From Desulfobulbus sp. (GTDB taxonomy: Bacteria > Desulfobacterota > Desulfobulbia > Desulfobulbales > Desulfobulbaceae): a stretch of 64,000 nucleotides of DNA. Positions 25,390-35,134 of the stretch are shown here, piece by piece; position 1 is the stretch's first letter; every line of letters starts with the position of its first letter. Both the position numbers and the translations under genes were made by a program. The notes beneath the pieces were generated by a model, which did no database searches, had not been told where the DNA came from, and worked only from the letters and a program-made list of their open reading frames with translations. The stretch covers positions 1-64,000 of the forward strand of contig JAQUEZ010000012.1 of the NCBI GenBank assembly GCA_028684915.1. The letters run 5' to 3'.

Positions 25390-27087
25390 TTAAAAACGAC
25401 CGTGACGGATAATCGAGAGCAGCAGCCAGAACCCCATGATACCGGCCACCAGAAAACCGACCAGGCCGATCACCGGGATGTTATGCCAGCGCGGGGGGAT
25501 ATCGGAGAGCACGATCAGGGAGCTACCGACGATCAGTGCCGCAAGGACAATGGCAAAACTGATACGGTTGGAGACTCGTTCCATGGCGGCCCCCAGCGAT
25601 TTCACCCCACGGTGCTCGAACTCAAGCCGCATCCTCCCACTGCGCAACTGCTGCAGGATGGAACGGATCTCGTCGGGCAGTTCCCGGAAGAGATGAAGAT
25701 AGGAGGAGCCGGTATTCGAGATTTCCTCGGCAAGACGGCCGGGGTGCATCCGTGCCATGCGGATACGGCGCATAAAGGGTTTGGCCAGGCAGATCAACTC
25801 CAGTTTGGGATCAAGCATCAACCCCAATCCTTCCACCGTGCTCAGAGCCTTCATCATCAGATAGAGGCTTGGCTTGAAGGAGAGTTTGTGGCGTGAAACC
25901 AGATCCAACAGGTCCTGAAGAATTCTCCCGGCCTCCAGATCACCCAGGGGGCGATAGAGATACATATCCATCAGGTTGCCCAGATCTTGAGCCAGAGAAT
26001 CGCGATCGACCTCACCCAACTGAATCGTCACCTTGAGCACGCCGTTGACGATCTTCTGCTCGTTACCCGCCACCAGGTCGAGCACCAGGTCGGTGAAATC
26101 CTCGCGATCCTTGAGGGAGAGCCGTCCCATCTGGCCGAAATCGATGAAACAGACCACATTGTCCGCCATGATGAAGACATTACCCGGGTGGGGATCGGCG
26201 TGAAAAAAGCCGTGGACAAAAATCTGCTCCATCACCAGGTTGGCACCGCGTTCGGCGATCAGGGACAAATCGTAGCCCTGCTCGCGCAACTCATCGATCT
26301 TCGAGGATTTGACTCCGGCCACATACTCCATCACCAGTAACCGGTCGGTGCTCAGCTCGGGATAAACGTCCGGTACGTGGATAGCGGGGTTTCCCTCGAA
26401 TTGACGAGCAAAACGCTGAATATTGGCAAGCTCAATGGAAAAGTCGATCTCGCGACTGAGGCTGCGGGCAAACTCATGGACAATAGCCATGGGCTGATGC
26501 CCCTGCACTTCCTCCAGATACTGCTCCATCAATTCGGCAATATGGGCCAAGATCTCGAGGTCAACCGCAATCACATTCTCGATGCCCGGCCGTTGCAGTT
26601 TGATCGCCACCTCGGTACCGTCGTCCATCCGCGCTCGGTGCACCTGACCGATGGAGGCGGCTGCCAGAGGCTCGGAATCGAAATAATGAAAGATTTCCTC
26701 CGGCGAGCGGCCCAACTCTTCCTGAAAGATAGCCCAAACCTCTTCAACGGCAAAGGGAGGGATGTCGTCCTGCAGCTTGGAGAGTTCGTCGAGGAAATCG
26801 GCAGGAATAAGATCCGGCCGGGTGGAGAGCAACTGACCAAGCTTGATGAACGTCGGCCCAAGTTCCTCAAAGACCAGCCGCAACCGCTCCGGACTGGAAA
26901 GCCGCGCGATCTGCTCGCGCGGCTTGCGGTTGATCATCTTCAACCCGGACTCCAAATACTGATCGATATGGAGCCGGTCCACCAGGTCGTTGAAGCCGTA
27001 CTTGAACAGGACCCGAAGGATGCGGTGATAACGGTTGAGGTGGCGGTAGGTCCGCCCGATGGCCCCGAGCTTACGAATACTGAACAT
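25390..27087 (-). CDS. ABC1/UbiB-family atypical kinase
   Basis: 565-aa ADCK/UbiB-type protein-kinase-like ATPase. Family motifs: KLGQ (82-85) in the KxGQ helix, AAASIGQVH with the alanine-rich loop (142-150), VAIKLQRPG, EIDFSIELAN, HADPHPGN and the metal-binding DFG in CFIDFGQMG. Two C-terminal hydrophobic helices (last ~60 residues: ISFAIVLAALIVGSSLIVL, GLVGFLVAGIMGFWLLLSI) anchor it in the membrane. UbiB proteins support quinone synthesis or lipid handling; in this anaerobe menaquinone would be the likely quinone, by inference. It starts 8 bp after the phasin-like gene, so they share an operon. Confidence 0.93.
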   Translation of the reverse strand: MFSIRKLGAIGRTYRHLNRYHRILRVLFKYGFNDLVDRLHIDQYLESGLKMINRKPREQIARLSSPERLRLVFEELGPTFIKLGQLLSTRPDLIPADFLDELSKLQDDIPPFAVEEVWAIFQEELGRSPEEIFHYFDSEPLAAASIGQVHRARMDDGTEVAIKLQRPGIENVIAVDLEILAHIAELMEQYLEEVQGHQPMAIVHEFARSLSREIDFSIELANIQRFARQFEGNPAIHVPDVYPELSTDRLLVMEYVAGVKSSKIDELREQGYDLSLIAERGANLVMEQIFVHGFFHADPHPGNVFIMADNVVCFIDFGQMGRLSLKDREDFTDLVLDLVAGNEQKIVNGVLKVTIQLGEVDRDSLAQDLGNLMDMYLYRPLGDLEAGRILQDLLDLVSRHKLSFKPSLYLMMKALSTVEGLGLMLDPKLELICLAKPFMRRIRMARMHPGRLAEEISNTGSSYLHLFRELPDEIRSILQQLRSGRMRLEFEHRGVKSLGAAMERVSNRISFAIVLAALIVGSSLIVLSDIPPRWHNIPVIGLVGFLVAGIMGFWLLLSIIRHGRF

Positions 27088-27095
27088 AGGGAGGC

Positions 27096-27404
27096 TTACT
27101 GGCCATCACCTCTGTTGATGGCCACCTGCAGCTCTTCGATTTTGCGCTGCAGCTCGGCGATCTCATCCTTAGTGGCCAGGTTCAGTTGGTTGATCCGCTC
27201 CTCGACCCGTTTATTGACCCAGAGGTCAAGTTGGTCCTTGGCTTTTTCCGATTTGCGGACCAGCTCGTCAACAAACTGCTTGCCCTCTTCCTGCGACATC
27301 TTGCCTTTTTCGATCAGGTCCTTGCTCAGATCCTCGACTTTTTCCTTAGTGAGAAAGGCAGCACCGATTCCGGCGTAAATCACATTTTTCAGCATCTCTT
27401 TCAT
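27096..27404 (-). CDS. Phasin-like coiled-coil protein
   Basis: 102-aa protein: a short hydrophobic N-terminus (KNVIYAGIGAAFLTKEKVED) followed by a long charged helix and a terminal coiled coil (ATKDEIAELQRKIEELQVAI). This layout matches the polyhydroxyalkanoate-synthesis-regulator phasin-like family often found beside ABC1 kinases. The start at 27404 follows GGAGGA; the upstream ATG at 27416 lies within that Shine-Dalgarno region. It is co-directional with and 8 bp from the ABC1 kinase gene. MITE copy C ends 24 bp upstream of its start, so the operon leader runs through the element. Confidence 0.75.
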   Translation of the reverse strand: MKEMLKNVIYAGIGAAFLTKEKVEDLSKDLIEKGKMSQEEGKQFVDELVRKSEKAKDQLDLWVNKRVEERINQLNLATKDEIAELQRKIEELQVAINRGDGQ

Positions 27405-27427
27405 GAATTCCTCCATTAAATGCCCAT

Positions 27428-27588
27428 GATGGGCTCCTCAGAAGTCCATCACACTCTCAAAGATGGCTAGGTAAAAACACAGATGTACAAGGAGCAGTGT
27501 TTTTTCCAAGGCCTAGGCATACATAAGGTATGTCAATCGTCGGGAAAAACGCTGCGACGCAGGAGATCGAAGTTTTTACGACGCCATC
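27428..27588 (+). mobile_element. MITE-like element, copy C
   Basis: A 161-bp copy: a degenerate left end GATGGGCTCCTCAGAAGTCC, interior AAAGATGGCTAGG, GATGTACAAGGAGC, GCATACATAAGGTATGTC and GCTGCGACGCAGGAGATCGA, and a perfect right end TTTTTACGACGCCATC. No target duplication is evident. It separates the phasin-like/ABC1 operon from the RapZ-C gene. Confidence 0.8.
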
Positions 27589-27638
27589 AACAATGAAATT
27601 ATAGGAAAACTATAGGGCGCAAACAATCTCTTCGCACC

Positions 27639-28007
27639 CTATTCCTTATCAATATCGCGATGAAAGAGATCAATCGCACAATCAAGACCACGCAGGAACC
27701 TTGATAATCGCTCAGCCACCGCTACGGAGCGGTGCTTGCCGCCGGTGCAGCCCACAGCGAGCGTCAAGGTTTCACGGCCACCCTCGGTGTACTGTTTCAC
27801 CAGAAAGGTGAGCAAGGGTTCGAGCAAGGTAAAAAATTGCGCGCCCGCTGCGTTCTCCAGGGCATAGCTGGCCACCCGTGGGTCTCGGCCGGTATAGGGT
27901 TTAAGCCCTGCATCCCAGTAGGGATTGGGAAGAAAGCGGACATCCCAGACCAGGTCGGCCTCGGGATGTCCGTGTTTGAAACCAAAGGAAAAAAGAGAGA
28001 TCTGCAC
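27639..28007 (-). CDS. Stand-alone RapZ C-terminal domain protein
   Basis: 122-aa protein equal to the C-terminal half of RapZ/YvcJ: FSFGFKHGHPEADLVWDVRF, LPNPYW, LKPYTGRDPRV and the ligand-loop CTGGKHRSVAVAE (87-99). The N-terminal P-loop kinase half of RapZ is missing and no reading frame upstream encodes it. In E. coli this C-terminal domain binds small RNAs and glucosamine-6-phosphate, so a detached sensing or RNA-binding role is possible. GTG start at 28007 preceded by GAGGG. Same strand and 142 bp downstream of the ClC transporter gene. Confidence 0.85.
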   Translation of the reverse strand: MQISLFSFGFKHGHPEADLVWDVRFLPNPYWDAGLKPYTGRDPRVASYALENAAGAQFFTLLEPLLTFLVKQYTEGGRETLTLAVGCTGGKHRSVAVAERLSRFLRGLDCAIDLFHRDIDKE

Positions 28008-28149
28008 AACGCCCTCATTTGCGAAAAGAGCCGCAGCTGGTGCAGCGTTAAGACATTACGAACTCAATGTCGGTTACTATTGTTCCAACGTACTTATAGC
28101 GGAGATAAACGCGACAAATCAGCCGTTTTCCATTCACCCCGCCGGGAAT

Positions 28150-29931
28150 TTAGCCGGCCGAGCACAGCATTCGGATCGACTCCGCGCGCTCGTTGATGCC
28201 CCGTTTAAGCATCTCGTGATTATAGGCGGCGATCACATCCTGACGCTTGAGCATGCCCAGTACCCAGGGTTCTTCCTGGGTCTCCACCACTGGGATCTCG
28301 TCGATACCCTTGACATCGAAGAGCTTCATGGCCTCATAGCAGTTGGTATCCGGAGTCAGCATAATCACATCGCGGGTACAGATCGCCCCCACCAGGTGAC
28401 AGACTCGCTCCTCCTCGCTGTGGAGAATAGTCTTCACATCCTGCATCGACACTACCCCAACCATCAACCCCTTGGCATTGATCACCGGAAAATAGAAGCT
28501 GTTGCGGGCAAAACGGAACAACTGGAGCAGATGGTTGATATTGGCGGTCTCACTGATAAAATCAACATCCTCCGTGATCGCTTTGCCCACCCGGATCGAC
28601 TTCATAATCGCTACCTCACGGCCTTCGTGGATATCGATGCCTTCGCGGGTGAAATCGACCGTATCCATGGAGTCGTGGTAGAGCCAGGAAGAAGTGACCG
28701 TACCGACAACCGCAGTCAGCATAACCGGAATGATGATCATATAGTTACCGGTCATCTCAAAAAGGAGGAAGATGGCGGTCAGGGGGGCATGGGTGCTTGC
28801 AGCGAGAAAGGCACCGATTCCCACCGTGGCATAGGCTCCGGCAGTGGCGGTGTATTCAGGCAGAAAATGATGCACGATCCCACCATAGGCACCACCAAGC
28901 ACCGCGCCGATGAACAAGGCCGGCGCAAAGACACCACCGGCACCACCCGACCCCAGCGTAATCGAGGTGGCCAGGGACTTGAGAAAAACCAGCACCATCA
29001 TCCGCCAGACCAGGGTGTCGCCGGCCAGGGATTTCTCGATATATTCGTAGCCGTTGCCCATCACCTGGGGGAAAAAAATACCGATGCAGCCCACCAGAAG
29101 GGCACCAAAAATGGGTGTAATCTGTGGGTGCAGAGGGATCTTGCGAAACAGATCGCGGATGGCATAGAAGAAGTGGATATGCATCACCGCGGTTATGCCG
29201 ACGATAATCGCCATCAAGATGTACAAAGGCAGTTCGACAAAGGGATTGACAATGGTATAGGCGGGAATGGGAAAGGCGGGTATCTCACCGTAATAAGCCC
29301 GGGAAACCACGGTGGACAGGGCCGACGAGATGACCAGGGCGGAAAAGGAGGAGATCTCGTAGGTGCCGAGCAGAACGATCTCCGCGGCAAAGAACATGCC
29401 CGCAAGTGGGGCATTGAAGATACCGGCGATACCACCGGCACATCCGGCGGCAATGTAGACCTTCATCCGTTTACCGGAGACGCGGAAACGCTTTCCCACC
29501 TGGGAGCCCAGGGCACCACCGATCTGAGCGATCGGCCCTTCAACACCGGCGGAGTTGCCCGAACCGATGGTCAGCGCAGTGGCAATGATCTTGATGAAAA
29601 TGTTACGGGCGCGGATTACCCCGTTTTCCAGATTGACCCGGCGAAGAAAATTAGTAAAACCGTAGCCGTTCACCTTACCGGGAAAGGCTAGCGAAAGCGG
29701 GATGAGCATGGTGGCGCCAAACATGGGCAGAAGCGGCAACAATAAACTGCGCCAGCCGCCTTTGCCGATTTCCAGGAACTCATAGCCCCAAACGCAGACC
29801 ACCTCGTGGACCAGCTCCACCGCCTCACGAAAAACGATAATGGCCAACCCGGACATGACGCCAATAAAAGCGGCAATCAGGACCATCCGGGCCCGATCAC
29901 CGGGCAAAAAAAACTTGGCCCTGGTCAACAT
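28150..29931 (-). CDS. ClC-family chloride channel/transporter with CBS pair
   Basis: 593-aa membrane protein. ClC signatures: GSGNSAGVEGPIAQIG (the gating glutamate is E131, corresponding to the GREGP position), GCAGGIAGIFNAPLAGMFFA and LGSGGAGGVFAPALFIGAV. The first signature has GSGNS in place of the common GSGIP, a filter residue difference that may change anion selectivity. The transporter body (about 1-435) is followed by two cytosolic CBS domains (about 445-593). ATG at 29931 with GAGGTG upstream; a TTG at 29946 would add five residues. Divergent from the multi-PAS kinase across a 540-bp gap. Confidence 0.92.
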   Translation of the reverse strand: MLTRAKFFLPGDRARMVLIAAFIGVMSGLAIIVFREAVELVHEVVCVWGYEFLEIGKGGWRSLLLPLLPMFGATMLIPLSLAFPGKVNGYGFTNFLRRVNLENGVIRARNIFIKIIATALTIGSGNSAGVEGPIAQIGGALGSQVGKRFRVSGKRMKVYIAAGCAGGIAGIFNAPLAGMFFAAEIVLLGTYEISSFSALVISSALSTVVSRAYYGEIPAFPIPAYTIVNPFVELPLYILMAIIVGITAVMHIHFFYAIRDLFRKIPLHPQITPIFGALLVGCIGIFFPQVMGNGYEYIEKSLAGDTLVWRMMVLVFLKSLATSITLGSGGAGGVFAPALFIGAVLGGAYGGIVHHFLPEYTATAGAYATVGIGAFLAASTHAPLTAIFLLFEMTGNYMIIIPVMLTAVVGTVTSSWLYHDSMDTVDFTREGIDIHEGREVAIMKSIRVGKAITEDVDFISETANINHLLQLFRFARNSFYFPVINAKGLMVGVVSMQDVKTILHSEEERVCHLVGAICTRDVIMLTPDTNCYEAMKLFDVKGIDEIPVVETQEEPWVLGMLKRQDVIAAYNHEMLKRGINERAESIRMLCSAG

Positions 29932-30471
29932 GCCCACACCTCGCAATCACATTCGCCAGATGACGTATATACTTTACCGTGAGGTTCGAGGAAGCGCATC
30001 GCCCGCAGTAAAAGGGAACAAAAACAGGGCAGACAGTGCAAACTCCTGGATGCTGAATCTAAACGCATCTTCCTCTCCAACGATAATGTTCGTGGTGTAG
30101 ATTGGTGAAGAACGAGAGGTGATCCTCTCGCACAAAAAAAGGGAGCATAACAAAATCGCCCCATGAATAAAACAGGTTTTTCCCGTCAAAGACCGTCGCA
30201 TTTCCCCCGCCTGTTACCAGGTAATTTTTCTTTTTTTGCACAACAAGGAACTCTGTAAAGTTCCATTTGCTCCATGCCCTCCATCCTCTTCTAGAGTTGG
30301 TGCGGATAATGTGGTACAGCAATGGAGACTATTCGTGTTTCCTTTTTCCCTGACCATAGCTTGTATGCTCATTTCAAACAAAAGGCATCTCTTTTGGCGA
30401 GAGGAGTCCCCTTTCTTTCCCAACCAGACTGCATCCCTCGCCGAGAACATCTGACAACGGATGGACAAAAA
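29932..30471. other. Divergent intergenic region between ClC and the multi-PAS kinase
   Basis: No gene is supported here; the kinase frame stays open upstream to 30322 but that part has no domain match. Small hairpins include GAGAGGTGATCCTCTC and GGAACTCTGTAAAGTTCC (near 30251). No convincing -35/-10 or -24/-12 pair was found in either direction. Confidence 0.45.
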
Positions 30472-33267
30472 ATGGACAGCCTCCTCAATCTTTCCCCCGA
30501 TCCGGTGATAATTAGACTCATCATTGAGCGCAAAAGCGGCCGGATATTGGATGCCAGTGAAGGCGCAGCAATGTTTTATGGATGGTCCCGTGAAACCTTG
30601 CGGCGCATGCATATTCAAGACATCAACACCCTTTCTGCAGAACAAATTCGCCTCAAAATGGACGAGGCCGCATCGGGTGACTGCCATGGATGCGAATTTC
30701 ATCATAAAACAGCCGACGGAACGATCCGCTCCGTTGAAGTATTCATTTCAAAAATACTGTTCGCAGGTAAAGAGGCATTTTCCTCCGTTGTCCACGATAT
30801 CACCGAACGTAGCCAGATCGAGTCAGCCTTGCGAAGAAGTGAAGCTCGGTGTCGGGAACTTTTGGAAAATACCCAAGAAGCGGTCTACAAGCGCAATTTG
30901 CAAAAAAATGTTTTTGACTACGTCAGTCCGGCGTTCAGCGTTTTTTCCGGGTATCCCCACAAAGTTATCCTCGGCTGGTCCGATGATGATGTGATCAATC
31001 TGGTCCACCCCTTTGATCGGGAACGGATCAAACGGCTGAAGCTTTCGCCATTGTCTGCCAGTAACGCGTGCGGATATCAAGTGGAGTATCGGTTCAAGCA
31101 TGCGTGCGGCCATTATATCCATTTGCTGGATCGATTTAAGATAATGGCCGACGAAAACGGCGCCTCGTTCTCCCGCATTGGGACCGTCAGCGACATTAGC
31201 GAACGGAAACAAACGGAAGACATCATACAGGAGAAGAGTCGACGGTTGGAGAGCATTGTCCAGGCTACCGAAATCGGCACCTGGGAATGGAACATCCAAA
31301 CCGGAGACCTGGAGGTCAACGACTACTGGGCGGCCATGCTCGGCTATACGGTGGCGGAACTCAAACCCCTCAGCGTAAAGACATGGAAGCAATACACCCA
31401 CCCCGATGATCAACGGCGTTCGATTGAACTGCTCGAAAAACATATTGTTGGCGAGCTACCCAACTATGAAAATGAATTCCGCGTCCGCCACAAAGCAGGA
31501 CATTGGATATGGGTGCTTTCCTCCGGCAGGATTATTAGGAGATTGCATGACGGCGACCCGGTCATCATGTACGGGATTCACATTGATATCACGGAACGCA
31601 GGCGAATTGAGGAAAGCCTCATCCATGCCAACGAACACCTGGAACAGGTTGTGCAAAAACGAACCACGGAATTGATCCGGGCGAATTTTGTTTTGCGCGA
31701 CGAAATGGAGAAACGCAGAAAGATAGAGCGCTCTCTTCGCGAGAATGAGGAGCGCTATCGACGTATTACCGAGGGCATAAGCGACTGCATTTACACGGTT
31801 CACCTTCAAGCGGGAGAAGCCGTTTCCGTAAGTCGCAATACAGCCTGCGCAAAGGTGACGGGATACGCTCTGGAAGAATACACCGCCGATCCCGAATTGT
31901 GGATACGTATCGCCATGACAGAGGATCGGCACCTGATCATCGACAACTTCAAGCTTCTCCTGGCAACAAATCAACCGGCCACGGCCGAATACCGCATCCA
32001 AAGGAAGGATAAGCGCATCATCTGGGTCAGCGACACGATTATCCCCCAATTTGATGCAGCGGGAGAACTGGTCGCCTACGACGGAGTGGTCATTGATATC
32101 ACCACACGAAAAATGGCCGAACTGCAACTTTCGCACAGCCGGGCCACACTGGCCATGGCGATAGACGGCATGCCCGATCCTTTGATTTTATTTGATTATC
32201 AACTCAGGGTGTTACGGCTCAACAAGGCCGCCAAGGAATACTACGGCATCGACCACTATGAAACGGCTATCGGGAAACGGTGTTTTGAAGCCTTTAAGGG
32301 AAGAACCAGCCCTTGCGAAACATGCGAATATCCGTTCTCCACCATGCGGGGGTACTCGGGCGTCTTTGAGCGCAAGGGAGGCATGGATCAGGACAGGCTG
32401 GAACAGATAGTGGTCGATGAAGTAAAGAATTCCAATGGGATTCCCAATGCCTATATCGTGCGAATTTTTGATATCACCGAAGAACGAAAAATGGCTCGCC
32501 AACTCATCCAAAGAGAAAAACTGGCCTCCTTGGGATTATTGGTCGCCGGCGTTGCGCACGAAATAAACAACCCTAATAATTTCATATTTTTCAATATTCC
32601 CATCCTCCGCTCTTACCTCCAATTCCTCCTGCCGATCGTGGATCAATATGCCGACACCCGGCCCGACCTGCTGGTTTTCAATCGGCCTTACCCAGATTTT
32701 CGTCAAGACTGTTTTACCCTCTTGGACAATATCGAGCATGGTTCCAAGCGGATCAACCAAATCGTCGGCAATCTACGTGAATTTGTTCGTGAACGGGGAC
32801 AGGGAAAAAAGCAACACATTGATGCCAAATGGGTGGTGGAAAAGGCGGTGAATATCTGCCAGGGACGGATCAAAAAATCGGTCAGGCATTTCACGACTGA
32901 TCTGGCCGAGGGACTCCCCTCGTTACTCAGCGATCCTCTCGCCTTGGAGCAAATCGTGGTCAACCTACTGATCAATGCCGTTCAGTCCATGGACAAAGAG
33001 GATTCGCAGATCCACATCAAACTCTCGATGCACGATTCCCTGCCGGGTGAACTTGTAATTGAAGTGCGTGATAACGGATGCGGCATGGATCATCTCACCC
33101 GTCTGCGCATATTTGATCCTTTTTACACGAAAAAACCCGCAGGTGATGGCACCGGCCTCGGACTCACGATCTGCGACCAATTGATCAACGAATTGGGGGG
33201 AAGAATCGAGGTGTCGAGTGAATTAGGCAAAGGCAGCACCTTTCAGGTGCTCATGAAAACTCAATGA
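30472..33267 (+). CDS. Cytosolic multi-PAS sensor histidine kinase
   Basis: About 931-aa kinase without transmembrane helices. Five PAS/PAC modules follow one another, each closing with a DITER/DISERK/DITEERK-type sequence; a coiled coil (HANEHLEQVVQKRTTELIRA) lies between the third and fourth, and the last carries a C-x2-C pair (SPCETCEYP) that could hold a metal. HisKA has H696 in VAGVAHEINNPNNF; HATPase_c has NLLINAVQSM, DNGCGMD and GTGLGLTICDQLI. Start chosen at ATG 30472, where the first PAS begins; the frame is open to 30322. Paired with the NtrC-type regulator downstream, from which it is separated by MITE copy D. Confidence 0.9.
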   Translation: MDSLLNLSPDPVIIRLIIERKSGRILDASEGAAMFYGWSRETLRRMHIQDINTLSAEQIRLKMDEAASGDCHGCEFHHKTADGTIRSVEVFISKILFAGKEAFSSVVHDITERSQIESALRRSEARCRELLENTQEAVYKRNLQKNVFDYVSPAFSVFSGYPHKVILGWSDDDVINLVHPFDRERIKRLKLSPLSASNACGYQVEYRFKHACGHYIHLLDRFKIMADENGASFSRIGTVSDISERKQTEDIIQEKSRRLESIVQATEIGTWEWNIQTGDLEVNDYWAAMLGYTVAELKPLSVKTWKQYTHPDDQRRSIELLEKHIVGELPNYENEFRVRHKAGHWIWVLSSGRIIRRLHDGDPVIMYGIHIDITERRRIEESLIHANEHLEQVVQKRTTELIRANFVLRDEMEKRRKIERSLRENEERYRRITEGISDCIYTVHLQAGEAVSVSRNTACAKVTGYALEEYTADPELWIRIAMTEDRHLIIDNFKLLLATNQPATAEYRIQRKDKRIIWVSDTIIPQFDAAGELVAYDGVVIDITTRKMAELQLSHSRATLAMAIDGMPDPLILFDYQLRVLRLNKAAKEYYGIDHYETAIGKRCFEAFKGRTSPCETCEYPFSTMRGYSGVFERKGGMDQDRLEQIVVDEVKNSNGIPNAYIVRIFDITEERKMARQLIQREKLASLGLLVAGVAHEINNPNNFIFFNIPILRSYLQFLLPIVDQYADTRPDLLVFNRPYPDFRQDCFTLLDNIEHGSKRINQIVGNLREFVRERGQGKKQHIDAKWVVEKAVNICQGRIKKSVRHFTTDLAEGLPSLLSDPLALEQIVVNLLINAVQSMDKEDSQIHIKLSMHDSLPGELVIEVRDNGCGMDHLTRLRIFDPFYTKKPAGDGTGLGLTICDQLINELGGRIEVSSELGKGSTFQVLMKTQ

Positions 33268-33279
33268 CAGATCAATAAT

Positions 33280-33368
33280 GATGGACTCGTAAAAAGTCCA
33301 TCACACCCTAAGGGATGCCTAAGTAAAAACGAAGAGAAACAAGGAGTAGCGTTTTTCTCGGCGTCATC
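33280..33368 (+). mobile_element. MITE-like element, copy D, internally deleted
   Basis: The left end GATGGACTCGTAAAAAGTCC and the left half through AACAAGGAGTAGCGTTTTTC are present, but the central and right parts are deleted and the element ends abruptly in GGCGTCATC. About 89 bp remain. It lies between the multi-PAS kinase stop and the Shine-Dalgarno sequence of its partner regulator. Confidence 0.75.
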
Positions 33369-33389
33369 AAGAAACAAAAGGAGCCGCTC

Positions 33390-34781
33390 ATGCTTTCCCG
33401 CGTTTTGCTGGTGGATGATGAAAAAGATTTTCTCGAGAGTTTGGAGCGGGGCCTCCTGATCAGTGGATTTCGGTTTATCCGGGCTGAAACTGACCCGAGA
33501 AAGGCCTTGGACCTTTTTCATCATGGCGAAGCTTTCGATATTGCGATTCTCGACATCACCATGCCGGGGATGAGCGGCACTGAATTATTGTCGCAGATTA
33601 AAGGCCTCAGTCCGACCACAGAGTGCATCATGGTGACCGCAGCTGACGAGGCGAGCACAGCGGTGCAATGCCTGAAAGAAGGCGCCTTTAATTATCTAAC
33701 CAAACCACTCGATCTTGAGGAGTTGTTGACCGTCATCTTCAAAGCTCTGGAAAGAAAAAACCTTTTGGAAATCCACAGACTCGGTAAGCAGAAAAATCAG
33801 CCGGAGCTGGCCAATCCGGAAGCCTTTGCCCATATCACCACCCAATGCGGAGAGATGTTTCGTCTCCTCAGGGAGGCGGAATTGCATGCGGCAAGCATGG
33901 TGCCTATCCTGATCACCGGTGAAACAGGGACAGGCAAGGAACTGCTGGCACGCGCCATCCACAAGGCGAGTTCACGCGCCGACCAACCCTTCATTCCAGT
34001 GAACATGACCGCACTCTCCCCCTCCCTTTTCGAATCCGAATTTTATGGGCACACCAAAGGAGCGTTCACCGGGGCGGTACAGGATCGTTGCGGTCTCCTG
34101 GAAACAGCATCCAAAGGGACCTTGTTTTTAGACGAAATCGGTAGTTTGCCCCTTGAATTACAGGGAAAATTACTACGGGTGCTGCAAGAGGGTGAATATT
34201 TCAAACTGGGGACCAGCAGGCCACGGAAAGCAGACGTCCGCTTCATTGCCGCCACCAATACCGAACTCTTCCCTTTACAGGAACAAGGCCTCTTTCGAAA
34301 AGACCTCTTTTACCGCTTGTGCGGTGCCTGGCTCGTTTTGCCGCCTCTTCATCAACGAAAAGAAGATATTGCCCTTCTTGTACCAACAATTCTCCACAAG
34401 TATCTGGACCGGCAGCATCCTAACGAAATCGAGGACAGCACACTTATGCTGCTGAAAGCCTACGATTACCCGGGAAATATCAGGGAACTCAAATCGATTG
34501 TCCAATATGCAGCCAACCTTGCCAAGCAGTCTCCCATAACCATTCACCACCTCCCTGCGTATGTTCAGAAAGCGATCTCTCGAGAGCAACGCTTCGCTCA
34601 AACCATTCCCCGTGAGGAGGAAATCCTCCCTCTGGCAGCGGTTGAAAAAGAATACATATTAAGGGTCTTCCGCTTGACGGGAAAAAACAAACTGCAAACA
34701 GCCCGGTTGTTACACATTGGCATCAATACACTTCGTCGAAAATTGTTTTCTTATGGTGAAAACGAAGGCACGCATCCATAG
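33390..34781 (+). CDS. NtrC-family sigma54-dependent response regulator
   Basis: 463-aa bacterial enhancer-binding protein. REC domain with D9/D10, phospho-acceptor D55 (AILDITMPG) and K105; AAA+ domain with Walker A GETGTGKE (177-184), the sigma54-contacting GAFTGA loop (224-229), Walker [11 protein letters not shown] and RKDLFYRL; a C-terminal Fis-type helix-turn-helix ([20 protein letters not shown]). All elements needed to open sigma54 promoters are present. AAGGAG precedes the ATG. The multi-PAS kinase upstream is the likely partner. A -24/-12 promoter 175 bp downstream of its stop suggests that the CheY-like regulator and chemoreceptor are among its targets. Confidence 0.94.
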   Translation: MLSRVLLVDDEKDFLESLERGLLISGFRFIRAETDPRKALDLFHHGEAFDIAILDITMPGMSGTELLSQIKGLSPTTECIMVTAADEASTAVQCLKEGAFNYLTKPLDLEELLTVIFKALERKNLLEIHRLGKQKNQPELANPEAFAHITTQCGEMFRLLREAELHAASMVPILITGETGTGKELLARAIHKASSRADQPFIPVNMTALSPSLFESEFYGHTKGAFTGAVQDRCGLLETASKGTLFLDEIGSLPLELQGKLLRVLQEGEYFKLGTSRPRKADVRFIAATNTELFPLQEQGLFRKDLFYRLCGAWLVLPPLHQRKEDIALLVPTILHKYLDRQHPNEIEDSTLMLLKAYDYPGNIRELKSIVQYAANLAKQSPITIHHLPAYVQKAISREQRFAQTIPREEEILPLAAVEKEYILRVFRLTGKNKLQTARLLHIGINTLRRKLFSYGENEGTHP

Positions 34782-34811
34782 GCCAAAACAGCGTATGCTC
34801 CCAAAATGGGA

Positions 34812-34829
34812 CAACGAAATAACTCGTTG
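34812..34829. promoter_or_regulatory. Inverted repeat upstream of the sigma54 promoter, candidate enhancer site
   Basis: CAACGA (34812-34817) and TCGTTG (34824-34829) form a perfect 6-bp inverted repeat with a 6-bp spacer, about 130 bp upstream of the -24 element, a usual distance for an enhancer-binding protein. Only one such site was noticed. Confidence 0.35.
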
Positions 34830-34955
34830 AAATTTTTACATTTTACCACAAATGCCATTCCAAAACAGGACAGTCCTCAACCGCCCCCTCATTTCCAGCT
34901 CAAAAGAAAACGATTAATTACAGCCAGATAGCAACACAGCCCTCCCTTTCCTCAA

Positions 34956-34970
34956 TGGCATACAACTTGC
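34956..34970 (+). promoter_or_regulatory. Sigma54-type (-24/-12) promoter
   Basis: TGGCAT (34956-34961), five bases, then TTGC (34967-34970) matches the TGGCAC-N5-TTGC consensus with GG and GC 12 bp apart. Transcription would begin near 34982, about 150 nt before the CheY-like regulator gene. The gene just upstream encodes a GAFTGA-containing activator. Confidence 0.6.
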
Positions 34971-35134
34971 CATTCATCTCCTCAAAAAGCCCATAAAAAC
35001 CCGCCTACCGGGGTAAGAGCTCGGACATCCACCTCTTCATTTATCGGCGTATATTCAATCAGTTAACAGCCATCCCTACCCTCTTAGGGATGCGTCTATA
35101 GGCGAAGAATGAACTTGAGGTCAACGGTTTTGCC

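Noticed and set aside
27925..29691. 588-aa plus-strand open frame opposite the ClC gene
   Set aside because: It is antisense to a clear ClC transporter and rich in His/Gly/Asp/Gln, typical of a shadow frame.
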